From an uncultured Collinsella sp. (GTDB lineage Bacteria > Actinomycetota > Coriobacteriia > Coriobacteriales > Coriobacteriaceae), in the NCBI GenBank assembly GCA_900542325.1, contig UQMY01000017.1, positions 1-56,408 of the forward strand: a stretch of 56,408 bases of DNA. Direction: 5' to 3'. The notes under the pieces are model-generated. The model made no database searches. It saw only the letters and a program-made list of their open reading frames with translations, and was not told where the DNA came from. A program made the translations under genes and the position numbers. Of this stretch, positions 1 to 8,943 are shown piece by piece (position 1 is the stretch's first letter; each line of letters opens with the position of its first letter).

Positions 1-140
1 GCGCAACGCGTTGCGCTGAGTCCTGAGTCTGTTGCAATGAAGATGAGAATCAAGGCCTTACAGGCCATGATACGACCTTCAGTCTCCTTGAGATAGTGTA
101 GAATGTCGTCCTGATATACAAAAGCTTTTTGGGAGCTTTA

Positions 141-178
141 AGGGTGACGCTTTCTGTTGGAGAGTGTCGCCCTTTTTT
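141..178 (+). terminator. Rho-independent terminator
   Basis: AGGGTGAC at 141-148 pairs with GTCGCCCT at 166-173 (one G-T wobble) and is followed by a run of T. It probably ends the transcript that enters from the left edge and insulates the ATPase/RloB pair. Confidence 0.75.
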
Positions 179-282
179 CATGCATGTAATGCGACGTGTT
201 AGCTGAACGCCATTCCGGCAATGGGATGGTCGAGTAAGGACGGTTTGCACCTTGCGCCTGCTTTCATTGATGTAGCAAGCAC

Positions 283-310
283 TTGATTTAGCATACTTAA
301 AGTCTATAAT
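283..310 (+). promoter_or_regulatory. Sigma-70 type promoter of the ATPase/rloB pair
   Basis: TTGATT at 283-288 and TATAAT at 305-310 are 16 bases apart in an AT-rich stretch, about 55 bases before the ATPase start. The -10 is a perfect consensus. This is unusually AT-rich for the window and fits an acquired cassette with its own promoter. Confidence 0.65.
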
Positions 311-364
311 CAAAGAAAAACTCTGATATACCTTTTCAAAACAATGAAAGGAATGTTGAGTAAC

Positions 365-1582
365 ATGCTTTGCCAGTTCACCTTTAAGAACTATCGGTCC
401 TATCGCGACGAGGCGGAGCTTTCCATGCAGGCGACGCCGATGAAGGAGTTTGAGCGTTCCCTCATAGAGTGTTCTGACGGGCAGAGTTTCCTTCCGGTGG
501 CTGCGGTGTACGGGCCCAATGCCGGCGGCAAGTCTAATCTGCTCGAGGCTCTTGACTACGTTCGTTCGGCGGTGGCCAGGCCGATCAGATTGCTGTCTGC
601 CAGCACTGATGCGCCAGAGGGTAACCGTCCTTCGATACCCCGTTGCTCTGCGTTTGAGTTCGATGACGTGTCTGCTGCCGAGCCCACCGAGTTCGAGCTC
701 TACTATCGCGCGGGTGAGCACGAGTACCGCTATGCCCTGTTCGTGCATGCGGACGAGATCGTGTCCGAAGGCCTGTGGCGGCGAAAATTGGGAGCGTCAC
801 GCACGGCGATGCTGTTCGAGCGTGAGGGCGCAGAGGTTGAGCTCGGTCCCACGCTGCGTAAGCTCGTGACGGCTGCGAGATTCAACCCGAGACTGCCGTA
901 CCTGTCGTTTCTCTGCATCAACTTTGACGCGCCGGTGGTCAAGGAGGCTGCCAGCTGGTTTCTTGACGGGGTGTTCCTGAACTATAACAGCTCCTATCTG
1001 GAGCAGATGCTCGAACAATTGCTCGACGAGGATGACTCACCCGAGGTCACGCGTTTTTTGCGCGCCGTTGATGTGCGTATTGATGGCTTCAGAGTGGAGA
1101 GGGCGCCGGAGTGGCGCGGCCAGCGCGTCTTCGTGAGGCACGAGGTGGGCGCCAAGGCGTACGAGCTGCGTTTATCCGAGGAATCTGCCGGAACCCAGAA
1201 GCTCATGGGGTTGGCTGCGTATCTGATGACAGCGCTTGAGCGTGGTGGCACCGTTGTGGTAGACGAGCTCGATGCCAAACTGCACCCGAAGCTTCTTCGC
1301 TATGTGATTCTGCTGTTTAAGGATCCTGAGGTCAACAAGAGTGGCGCGCAGCTCATCTTCTCGTCCCAGGATGTGTCAACCATGCGAAACGATGTGTTCC
1401 GCCGTGATGAGATATGGTTCGCTGCGCGCGGCGAGGGGGAGGCGAGCCAACTGTGGTCTCTCGCCGACATCCACGAGGCAAACGGTAATCTGGTAAGCAA
1501 GAACGCGGCTTTCGACAAGCAATACCTGTCCGGTCGCTACGGCGCCGATCCGTATCTCACCCGCATCGAGGAGTGGGATTAG
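365..1582 (+). CDS. AAA family ATPase, RloA/AbiL-type (AAA_15/AAA_21)
   Basis: A 405-residue SMC/RecF-like ATPase. From the ATG at 365 it opens with the N-terminal FKNYRSYRDE strand typical of this family. A Walker A GPNAGGKS lies at residues 50-57, a signature-like SAGTQKL near 275, and Walker B VVVDELD with D300-E301 followed by KLHP. An upstream in-frame ATG at 344 would add seven residues, but family members begin near MxxFxFKNYRS, so 365 is preferred. The next gene starts one base after its stop, so the two are co-transcribed and probably act as one system. Such ATPase plus RloB pairs occur in restriction islands and abortive-infection loci (known family context). The antiviral role here is inference; no methylase or restriction gene is adjacent. 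Confidence 0.85.
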   Translation: MLCQFTFKNYRSYRDEAELSMQATPMKEFERSLIECSDGQSFLPVAAVYGPNAGGKSNLLEALDYVRSAVARPIRLLSASTDAPEGNRPSIPRCSAFEFDDVSAAEPTEFELYYRAGEHEYRYALFVHADEIVSEGLWRRKLGASRTAMLFEREGAEVELGPTLRKLVTAARFNPRLPYLSFLCINFDAPVVKEAASWFLDGVFLNYNSSYLEQMLEQLLDEDDSPEVTRFLRAVDVRIDGFRVERAPEWRGQRVFVRHEVGAKAYELRLSEESAGTQKLMGLAAYLMTALERGGTVVVDELDAKLHPKLLRYVILLFKDPEVNKSGAQLIFSSQDVSTMRNDVFRRDEIWFAARGEGEASQLWSLADIHEANGNLVSKNAAFDKQYLSGRYGADPYLTRIEEWD

Positions 1583-1583
1583 C

Positions 1584-2252
1584 ATGGTGGCGAAGAAGTC
1601 GAAGGGCTGGCGTAGCGGCAAACGAGAGGGCCGCTCGCGCATGGTTCAGATGACGCGTCATCTTGTAGTGAGCGAGGGCAAGGAGACCGAGCCTCGCTAC
1701 TTTGAGGGTGTGCGCGCGGCGTTGGGTGCGGCGAACGAGCGTAAGATTGCCATTGTCGTTAAGGGGACCGGCAAACACACACTTGACCTACTTGACTTTG
1801 CCGTCGAACACTGTCGCTATGCTCCCGAAACATTCGACCATGTGTGGCTCGTGTATGACAAGGATGACTTTCCTGCGTCCGACTTTGACGCGATGGAGCG
1901 CAAATGCGACGAGCTCTCCGATGGTTCGAGGACCTTCCATGCGTTGTGGTCGAACCCCTGCTTCGAGCTGTGGCCGCTTCTGCACTTTCGCTACACGACC
2001 GCGCATATGTCCGCGTCCGACTGCCAGCATGCCCTCGCACAGGAGATGTCGAGAGACCTGGGCATCGAGTACCGCAAGAACTTGGACGGGTTGTTCGAGG
2101 TGGTGGACGGCAAACGAGGCGAGGCATTGCAGCGTGTTGGGCGCCTCGTCACATACCATAGGGGGCTGGGTAACGTTAAGCCATCTGCGCAAAACCCTGC
2201 AACCAAGGTGGGCGAAATTTTCGATGTAATCGGGCCGTATCTGGTTGGCTAG
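1584..2252 (+). CDS. RloB family protein (putative TOPRIM-like effector)
   Basis: A 222-residue protein that matches the RloB pattern. A basic N terminus is followed by VVSEGKETEPRYF, with acidic E31 and E36, then VYDKDDFP with D92-x-D94, then SNPCFELWPLLHF. The order E...DxD fits a TOPRIM-like metal-binding nuclease core as seen in OLD-type and related effectors (family knowledge, fold inferred). It begins one base after the ATPase stop. In such pairs the ATPase is thought to sense or gate the nuclease-like partner. I cannot tell from sequence whether the target is DNA or RNA. It could also be a housekeeping nuclease partner, though genomic islands are the usual setting. Confidence 0.82.
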   Translation: MVAKKSKGWRSGKREGRSRMVQMTRHLVVSEGKETEPRYFEGVRAALGAANERKIAIVVKGTGKHTLDLLDFAVEHCRYAPETFDHVWLVYDKDDFPASDFDAMERKCDELSDGSRTFHALWSNPCFELWPLLHFRYTTAHMSASDCQHALAQEMSRDLGIEYRKNLDGLFEVVDGKRGEALQRVGRLVTYHRGLGNVKPSAQNPATKVGEIFDVIGPYLVG

Positions 2253-2598
2253 TCGAGTCTGTGGATTGGCTTTCCGGTTAGGGCGATTGGCGGATTGTGA
2301 TGCGCGATTGCAAATCCGGTGCGTAGGAGAAGTGCGGAGAAAAATCGAAACTCGCCGAGCATAGCCCGATTTCAGGCAACAAAACCGCAGGTCGCGGGTG
2401 CCCAAAACTAGGGTCTGGTCGACAGGTCTCGGTTTTTCACCCCACTTCCGAATTGGTTGCTCATTTAGCACTCTCGATGTCCCCACATCCTCTAAAAAAG
2501 TTCTTAAAACAGCCTTAAAGGCGTTCCAACTCGCGTTGACAGCGTAAAATACGCATGTTTGACTATGACAGAAGTGGATTTTAGGGGAGGAGCACGCC
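2253..2598. promoter_or_regulatory. Intergenic leader of the Pel-like operon
   Basis: 346 bases without a gene separate the RloB gene from the polysaccharide operon. A consensus -35 TTGACA lies at 2536-2541, but no clear -10 stands at normal spacing (TATGAC at 2564 is too far), so the promoter may need an activator. The stretch around 2383-2440 can fold weakly and ends in a T-run (CGGTTTTTC), a possible terminator for the upstream pair. I looked for a c-di-GMP riboswitch and did not find one. A strong ribosome site GGGGAGGAG precedes the ATG at 2599. Confidence 0.45.
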
Positions 2599-4737
2599 AT
2601 GGAGGTGCTGGTTGTTGGCAACACCGCATATGTTGACGATGACTTTTGTGCCAAGGCGTTCCCCGGGGACCACGTTAAGGTCGTCGCTGCCGCGGAAGCG
2701 CCCCGCGACGAGTCGTCGCCCCATGCCTCGTGGAAAGAGCTCCTCCAGCACTTGGATCAGGCCTACGAGTTCGACCGCGTGGTCTACCTGTCTAATTACC
2801 TTACCCCGCATACCGATACCGTGGGCGATATCGAGCTGCTGCGCTCGGTCTTTCGTACGTGCGCGGATCGCCGGGTCCAACTGCTGTATGTAGCGGGGCC
2901 CGCGGGTGCCGAGGGTGCCGCCGATGCCGCGGGGCGAACGGGCAAGGGCATTATCGCGCACGCAGCCAACGACCTGTGCCGCTACTACGCTGCTCGCGAG
3001 GGCGTTCAGACTAAGATCCTGCGCGTGCCGTTCCTGTATACCGCGTCTGCCGCGCTGGAGGACCCGTTTTTGGTGCCGATGCTCGACGCATGCTCAACCG
3101 GATCGGCCGCTCTGCAGGGCGCGCAGGATGCGGCGTTTCCCCTGCTGTGCGCCGAGGAGCTTGCGGTGCTGGTGCGCCGTATCTTCGACAGCTGGGATGG
3201 CAACTTTGAGACGCTCGACGTAGCCGATACCTTCCATCATACGGTGGGTGAGGTGGGCGACGCCCTCAAGGCGCTGTTCCCAGGGCTTTCAGTTGCCTAT
3301 GGCGATTCTGCCGGCTACGCCCTGCCCGCCAGCGACGTCGCTCGCGTGCGCTATGGCTGGTTTCAGCGTTACGACTTGCTGCGCGACCTCTCGACCATTC
3401 AGGCTCGCTGGGATGCTGGTCGCGCAAAGAAGGTCAACCCCTTGCGCGCGGCCATCGACCGCATTCAAATGCGCACGCTGCCTGTCAAATGCCTGGAGAC
3501 GGCAGCCGCCTGGGTGCTCTTTGAAGTGCTGGAGCGCTTGTTCTCCCAATCGACCCAGCTCAACGTGCTCGATTATCGCCTGCTCTACGTGGTGCTCATC
3601 GGCACGCTGTATGGCTTGGACTTTGGCCTGGTTGCGGCGCTGCTGGCGTCGGTGGGTTTGGCCGCGAGCTACTTTACTCAGTACGGCTATACCTTCCAGG
3701 GCCTTTTCTACGAGCCGTCCAACTGGCTGCCGTTTATTGCGTACTTTGTTGTGGGTGCCGTGTGCGGCTATGTGCAGCTGCGCAACAGCGAAGCCATTAG
3801 GGCGGAGCGCGATCAAAACGAGCTCGTGCGCAACCGCAATACGTTTCTTACGCAGCTCTATCACGACGCGATCGAGGATAAGCGCGCGTACAGGCGCCAG
3901 ATCGTGGGTCGCCACGACAGCTTTGGCAAGATCTTTGCCGTGACGCAGGAGCTCGACGTGTTCAACCCACGCGACATCTATCGCAAGTGCTGCGAGCTTC
4001 TGGGCGAGATCCTCGAGAACGATTCGGTGACGATCTACCATGTTTCTGGCGGAGCATTTGCACGCTTGGTGGCAGCAAGTCCCGCGATTGCCGAAGATGC
4101 CGCACGCTCGCTTACGCTTGAGCAGCTTGCGCCCCTTTTGGGCGACGGGGGTCGTTCGAACCTGTGGGTGAACCGCGAGCTTACGCCGGGGCTTCCCATG
4201 TTTGGATACACAATCGAGCGCGACGGGGCACCCGCCGTGTTGATCTTTGTGCGCTGTGCGGCCCAGAACCAAATGACGCTCTATTACCAAAATCTGTTCC
4301 GCATCTTGTGCGGCCTGGTCGAAAGCGCGCTGGGCCGTGCCTTTGACTATGAGGCGGTGGCACAGGATAAACGCTGCGTTGACGGCACTTGCGTGCTCAA
4401 GCAGGCTGCCTTTGGCCAAGAGCTCGCGGCCGAGCAGGCGCTGGCAGATGGCAAGATGGGCAGCTTTTTGCTCCTGCGCGTGGTACCGGGCATGGAGCCT
4501 GTCGGCGAGCTGGTGGGCGCAATTGGGTCGGCAATCCGCGAGAGCGATGCGGCGGGCCTGGTCGATGGTGACGTGCTTTACCTGCTTATGCGCCAGGCAA
4601 AGGCGTGCGACCTGCCCGTTATCCGCGAGCGTCTGAGCGCGAAGCAGATTGCGGTGGAGCCCGTCGACGGCGAGGACATCGTGGAGCTGCTGCAGCACAT
4701 CTCTTACACCGGTGACGGTGAGGGGGGTGCCGCTTGA
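2599..4737 (+). CDS. pelD: SDR-PelD fusion, c-di-GMP receptor of Pel-like polysaccharide synthesis
   Basis: 712 residues in three parts. Residues 1-270 resemble a short-chain dehydrogenase/epimerase, but the Gly-rich nucleotide loop (VVGNTAYVDDD in place of GxxGxxG) and the YxxxK pair are missing, so catalysis is doubtful. Residues about 300-395 hold the membrane segments, followed by a charged helical linker. A GAF-like domain (about 440-580) and a degenerate GGDEF domain (about 600-705) follow. In the last, R647-E-S-D650 is a textbook I-site RxxD, while the active-site motif has decayed to VDGDVLYLL (655-663). PelD is the inner-membrane c-di-GMP receptor that switches on Pel polymer synthesis, and this arrangement says receptor, not cyclase. 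It heads an operon in which the downstream genes mostly overlap by a few bases. The SDR part may descend from a PelX-like epimerase (inference). Confidence 0.85.
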   Translation: MEVLVVGNTAYVDDDFCAKAFPGDHVKVVAAAEAPRDESSPHASWKELLQHLDQAYEFDRVVYLSNYLTPHTDTVGDIELLRSVFRTCADRRVQLLYVAGPAGAEGAADAAGRTGKGIIAHAANDLCRYYAAREGVQTKILRVPFLYTASAALEDPFLVPMLDACSTGSAALQGAQDAAFPLLCAEELAVLVRRIFDSWDGNFETLDVADTFHHTVGEVGDALKALFPGLSVAYGDSAGYALPASDVARVRYGWFQRYDLLRDLSTIQARWDAGRAKKVNPLRAAIDRIQMRTLPVKCLETAAAWVLFEVLERLFSQSTQLNVLDYRLLYVVLIGTLYGLDFGLVAALLASVGLAASYFTQYGYTFQGLFYEPSNWLPFIAYFVVGAVCGYVQLRNSEAIRAERDQNELVRNRNTFLTQLYHDAIEDKRAYRRQIVGRHDSFGKIFAVTQELDVFNPRDIYRKCCELLGEILENDSVTIYHVSGGAFARLVAASPAIAEDAARSLTLEQLAPLLGDGGRSNLWVNRELTPGLPMFGYTIERDGAPAVLIFVRCAAQNQMTLYYQNLFRILCGLVESALGRAFDYEAVAQDKRCVDGTCVLKQAAFGQELAAEQALADGKMGSFLLLRVVPGMEPVGELVGAIGSAIRESDAAGLVDGDVLYLLMRQAKACDLPVIRERLSAKQIAVEPVDGEDIVELLQHISYTGDGEGGAA

Positions 4738-5639
4738 TCTCGCTTGTCGTTGCTGCCGTCTTGCTGCTGATTCATGCGTTGGTTTGCCTGATGCTGTGGA
4801 CGCTCATGAAGTTGGGCCTGCTGCCGGTGCGCGGGCACATGCTGGCTGTGATAGTGCTGGTGCCGCTGTGGGGTCCGTTGCTGGTGGTTCTGCTATCGGT
4901 CCGCAGCGCGGTGTTTGGCGAGGGGCTGAAGGAGTCTGCGCTGGAGTCGCTGCGCTTCAACGACGACCTGCATCGCAGCATCCTAGTGCACGAACGTGAT
5001 GCCGATGCAGGCGTAGTGCCGCTCGAGGAGGCGCTCATCGTCAACGACCCGGCAGAACGGCGCCGCCTAATGCTCTCCATGCTCACCGAGGAGCCCGACG
5101 CGTACCTGGCGCAGCTGCAGGCGGCTAAGCTTAACGACGACGTTGAGGTGGCTCACTATGCCGCGACGGCGGTGGCGCAGATCTCCAAGGAGTCCGACCT
5201 TAAACTGCAGCAGCTGGAGCGTGCCTTTAAGACGGACCCGAGCGCGCAAAACCTCAACGAATACTGCGATTTTCTTGGTGAATACTTGGGCTCGGGCTTG
5301 GCTGAGGGGCGCGTGGCTCAGATTCAACGCCAACAGTACGCGCGCTTGCTTGCGCGTCGCTGCGATCGCGAGGACACCCTTGAGCTTCGCATTCGATACG
5401 CGACGGCGCTGGCCGATGTCGGACAGATCGACGAGGCGCAGGCCGTGACCGACCAGCTGGTGCTCGACGTGCCCGAGGAGCAGGAGGTTTGGATGCTTTG
5501 CCTGCGCCTGGCGGTGATGCGCCGCGACGGTGACGAGGTCCACCGCGTGATCGATGCGATTGACAAACAGCATGTATACTTGAGCGCCGCCAACCGCGAG
5601 GAACTGGCGTTTTGGCGCAACGGAGAGGAGGCCCGATGA
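4734..5639 (+). CDS. pelE: PelE-like membrane-anchored TPR protein
   Basis: A 301-residue protein starting at TTG 4734, overlapping the pelD stop (TTGA). Two hydrophobic helices (about residues 2-24 and 32-58) are followed by a long helical, TPR-like region with repeated Ala/Leu-rich pairs up to the C terminus. This is the architecture of PelE, which binds PelD and PelF at the inner membrane in the Pel synthase complex (family knowledge). Sequence identity to characterised PelE cannot be judged by eye. Position between pelD and the pelA-type deacetylase gene supports the call. The alternative is a generic TPR anchor protein. Confidence 0.7.
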   Translation: MISLVVAAVLLLIHALVCLMLWTLMKLGLLPVRGHMLAVIVLVPLWGPLLVVLLSVRSAVFGEGLKESALESLRFNDDLHRSILVHERDADAGVVPLEEALIVNDPAERRRLMLSMLTEEPDAYLAQLQAAKLNDDVEVAHYAATAVAQISKESDLKLQQLERAFKTDPSAQNLNEYCDFLGEYLGSGLAEGRVAQIQRQQYARLLARRCDREDTLELRIRYATALADVGQIDEAQAVTDQLVLDVPEEQEVWMLCLRLAVMRRDGDEVHRVIDAIDKQHVYLSAANREELAFWRNGEEAR

Positions 5640-7516
5640 GCGTGGTGCAGCATATCCGCGACCGTGCGGGCCATTTTCGCTGGATGGGGCTGCTTGTGGT
5701 GTGGGCGGTCTTTATTGCCATGGCGGCCGTGCTGCTGGTGGAGCGCGCCGGCGTGCAGTACAGTGCGGGCCAGCATAAGCTGGGGATGCTTGCCGCCAAC
5801 GATGCGGTGCCGGCTTCCTCCGCAATATTTGGCCAAAAGCCCACGTGCCTGGTCATTACCGATTCCGACCAAGCTGGCGTCGAGGACGTAAAGGAGCAGT
5901 TCGACCAGATTCTGCTCGACATGAAGATCGCGCACCGCGACGTGGACCTTGCGCTGGACGGCGCGGATGCCATTCCCTCGCTGACCTCCTACGATCGCGT
6001 GGTTTTGCTCATGCCGTCGCTCGATGGGCTCGGTACGCACCTGAGCGACATTATGAGTTGGGTGAGTGCCGGCGGTTCGCTTATGCTCGCCATGCCTCCG
6101 GATAACTCGGGCTATCTGCAAGTGATTGCTCCCAAGCTTGGCATTGAATCTGCCGGATATGACTATGTAAAAGCCGAAAGCATTGTGCCGAGCGAGGACT
6201 TTATGCTGGGCGGGGGAGAGCGCTACGAGCTCTCGGACCCCTTTGATTCGTCGCTTTCGGTTTCGCTGCGCGAGACGGCTCGTGTGTGGGCTAAGACCGG
6301 CGATGCGGGCGCCCCGCTCATTTGGTCGAATGACTGCGGTAGCGGTCGCACCGTGGTGTGCAATATCGGTATCTATGACAAGGTCATGCGCGGTTTTTAC
6401 GCCGCGGCGATCAGCCTTCTGGGCGATGCCACGGCCTATCCGGTCATCAACAGCGCCGTCTTCTATCTGGACGACTTTCCCAGCCCCGTGCCCTCGGGCG
6501 ACGGCACCTACATCAAGCGCGACTACGGGCTTTCTATCGCCGACTTTTATGCCAAGGTCTGGTGGCCCGATCTGCAAAAGCTCGCGCAAAAATATGGCGT
6601 TCGCTTTACCGGCGTGATGATCGAAAACTACGAGGACGCGGTCAACCAGACCGAGCCCGCGCGCCAGGCCGATACCACGCAGTTCCGCTACTTTGGCGGC
6701 ATGCTGCTGCAGATGGGCGGAGAGCTGGGTTTCCACGGCTACAACCATCAGCCGCTGGCGCTCTGGGATACCGACTATGGCACACTGTACGACTACAAGA
6801 CGTGGAAGAACAAGGAGACGCTCGTCGCATCGCTCAACGAGCTTATAGCCTTCCAGGACGAGGTACTGCCCAACGCGCACGGCTCGGTCTATGTGCCACC
6901 GTCGAATATCCTTTCGGCCCGTGCGCGCAAGCTTATTGGCACCGACGTTCCGCGCATTAAGACCATCGCCAGTACGTATTTTGAGGATGGCACCGACTTG
7001 CCCTATGTGCAGGAGTTTGGCGTGGCGAGCGATGGCATTGTGGAGCAGCCACGTATTGTCTCGGGCGGCATGGTCAACGATTCCTATATGCGTCTGGCAG
7101 CCGTGTCCGAGCTCAACATGCACTACGTGAGTACGCACTTTATGCATCCGGACGACCTACTGGATCCCGGTCGCGGAGCCAAGGAGGGCTGGGAGGTCTA
7201 CAAGGGCGGTCTGACCAACTACCTGGAGTGGCTTACCAAGTCTGCGCCCGACCTGCGGCGCCAGACCGGTTCGGAATGCTCGGGCGCCATCCAGCGCTTT
7301 TCGTCCGTGACGGTGAGCGTGGATACAAGTGCGGATGCCTGGACGCTCAGCCTGGGCAATTTCCACGACGAGGCTTGGCTCATGTTCCGCGCCAACAACG
7401 GCGAGCCGGGTGCAGTCACGGGTGGCGAGATTACGCATCTGACGGGCGATCTGTACCTGGTTAAAGCCACGGACAAGACGGTGACCATTGCACGCAAGGA
7501 GGGTGGCGACAGATGA
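5636..7516 (+). CDS. PelA-type polysaccharide deacetylase-domain protein (DUF2194)
   Basis: 626 residues from ATG 5636, which overlaps the pelE stop as ATGA. An N-terminal signal anchor (about residues 15-36) places the rest outside the membrane. A CE4-like deacetylase fold is indicated by the metal/catalytic pair D279-D280 in YLDDFPSP and by H367-x3-H371 in FHGYNHQP. DUF2194 proteins replace the two-domain PelA of Gram-negatives and keep only the deacetylase part, as in Gram-positive Pel loci. Partial N-deacetylation makes the polymer cationic and surface-bound. There is no glycoside hydrolase domain of the PelA N-terminal type, so polymer trimming would need another enzyme. The substrate is inferred from the operon. 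Confidence 0.8.
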   Translation: MSVVQHIRDRAGHFRWMGLLVVWAVFIAMAAVLLVERAGVQYSAGQHKLGMLAANDAVPASSAIFGQKPTCLVITDSDQAGVEDVKEQFDQILLDMKIAHRDVDLALDGADAIPSLTSYDRVVLLMPSLDGLGTHLSDIMSWVSAGGSLMLAMPPDNSGYLQVIAPKLGIESAGYDYVKAESIVPSEDFMLGGGERYELSDPFDSSLSVSLRETARVWAKTGDAGAPLIWSNDCGSGRTVVCNIGIYDKVMRGFYAAAISLLGDATAYPVINSAVFYLDDFPSPVPSGDGTYIKRDYGLSIADFYAKVWWPDLQKLAQKYGVRFTGVMIENYEDAVNQTEPARQADTTQFRYFGGMLLQMGGELGFHGYNHQPLALWDTDYGTLYDYKTWKNKETLVASLNELIAFQDEVLPNAHGSVYVPPSNILSARARKLIGTDVPRIKTIASTYFEDGTDLPYVQEFGVASDGIVEQPRIVSGGMVNDSYMRLAAVSELNMHYVSTHFMHPDDLLDPGRGAKEGWEVYKGGLTNYLEWLTKSAPDLRRQTGSECSGAIQRFSSVTVSVDTSADAWTLSLGNFHDEAWLMFRANNGEPGAVTGGEITHLTGDLYLVKATDKTVTIARKEGGDR

Positions 7517-8940
7517 GAATCTGCTTGGTACTCGAGGGTTGCTACCCCTATGTGCACGGCGGCGTATCTACCTGGATGCATGGCTACATACAGGCCATGC
7601 CCGAGCACGAGTTTGTGCTGTGAGTGATTGGCGCGCATGCTGCCGACCGCGGCAAGTTTGTCTACGAGCTGCCCGGCAACGTGGTCGAGGTGCACGAGGT
7701 ATTTCTGGATGACGCCCTGCGGCTTTCGGGCGAGCAAGAAGAGGCCGACTTTAACGACCGCGAGCGCGAGGCGCTGCGCCGCCTGGTGTCGCTTTCTAAT
7801 CCGGACTGGGACGTGCTATTTGATATCTTCCAGCGCCGTCGCGTGCATCCGCTATCGTTTTTGCAGAGCCGCACGTTTATGGATATCTTTCGCGACGTGT
7901 GCCTGGCCGAGTACCCATACACGCCCTTTGCCGATGCATTCCACACCATGCGCTCCATGCTGCTGCCCGTGCTCTACCTTCTGGGCAGCGAGGTGCCGGT
8001 GGCCGATGTGTACCACGCCATCTCGACCGGCTACGGCGGCCTGCTCGCCTGTCTGGGCTCAAGCGTTCACCAGGCTCCGGTGCTGCTGACCGAGCACGGC
8101 ATTTATACCCGCGAGCGCGAGGAAGAGATCATTCGTGCCGACTGGGTCGTGCCGTCGTTTAAGGACCGCTGGATCCGCTTTTTCTACCTGCTTTCGGAGG
8201 AGATCTACCGTCGCGCCTTCCGCGTGACCAGTTTGTTCCATAACGCCCGTAAGACGCAGATCGACATGGGCTGCGATGCGGACAAGTGCCTGGTCATCCC
8301 CAACGGCATCCAGTTCGATCGCTTTAAGGACATTCCCTTAAAGCCCGATGACGGCTGGGTGGATATTGGCGCGGTGGTGCGCCTGGCGCCCATCAAGGAC
8401 GTCAAGACCATGATCTATGCCTTCTTTGAACTGCACGAGCGCCTGCCTAAGGTGCGCCTGCACATTATGGGCGGCGTGGACGACGAGGAGTACGGTGCCG
8501 AGTGTCACGCGCTGGTCGATACCCTGGGCGTGCGCGATCTGATCTTTACCGGGCGCGTCAACGTGGTCGAGTACATGGAAAAGCTCGACTTTACCATTTT
8601 GACGAGCATCTCCGAGGGCCAGCCGCTCAGCGTGCTGGAGTCGCTTGCAGCGCGCCGTCCCTGCGTGACGACCGAGGTGGGCTGCTGCCGCGAGCTGCTC
8701 GAAGGCGCCCCGGGCGACGACTTTGGCGTGGCGGGTTTTGTGACGCCGCCCATGTATCGCAAGGGCTTGGCCGATTCCATGGAGCGCATGTGCACAAGCC
8801 GCGCCCGTCGCATTGAGATGGGGGAGCGTGGCCAGCGTCGCGTTGCCACGTACTTTTTGCACGAGCAGATGCTCGCCAACTATCGCGCGCTGTACGACGT
8901 GACGGCGCGTGCGTTTGACCTGCCCAGAGAGGGGGAGTAG
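7513..8940 (+). pseudogene. pelF: PelF glycosyltransferase (GT4), interrupted by in-frame TGA at codon 37
   Basis: PelF is the cytosolic glycosyltransferase that polymerises the Pel sugar. The family N terminus (MRICLVLEGCYPYVHGGVS) is encoded from ATG 7513, which overlaps the previous stop as ATGA. The frame then meets TGA at 7621-7623 (codon 37), between MPEHEFVL and VIGAHAAD, where Trp would fit. A GTG follows at once at 7624 and the same frame runs on for 438 codons. That part holds the GT4 nucleotide-sugar site (VIPNGIQFDRF) and the EX7E motif E368-x7-E376 (full-length numbering). Total would be 475 residues, near the family norm. Possible states: true pseudogene, reinitiation at TGAGTG giving a protein without the N-terminal glycine loop, UGA readthrough, or a sequencing error. 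All flanking genes are intact. Confidence 0.85.
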
Positions 8941-8943
8941 CCG

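Larger units (their letters stand above)
1..340. other. Left-edge non-coding region
   Basis: The first 16 bases form a perfect palindrome (GCGCAACGCGTTGCGC). An open + frame runs from base 1 to a TAG at 94-96 and could be the tail of a gene cut by the window edge, but its 31 residues resemble nothing I know. A terminator-like hairpin and a promoter follow and are listed separately. No other gene is supported here. Confidence 0.4.

Noticed and set aside
2253..2598. c-di-GMP riboswitch before the Pel-like operon
   Set aside because: No GEMM-I or GEMM-II core could be assembled by eye.
7621..7623. General UGA = Trp recoding
   Set aside because: Every other gene in the window ends or reads normally with the standard code; TGA is used as a normal stop (for example the deacetylase and truB), so a code change is not supported.
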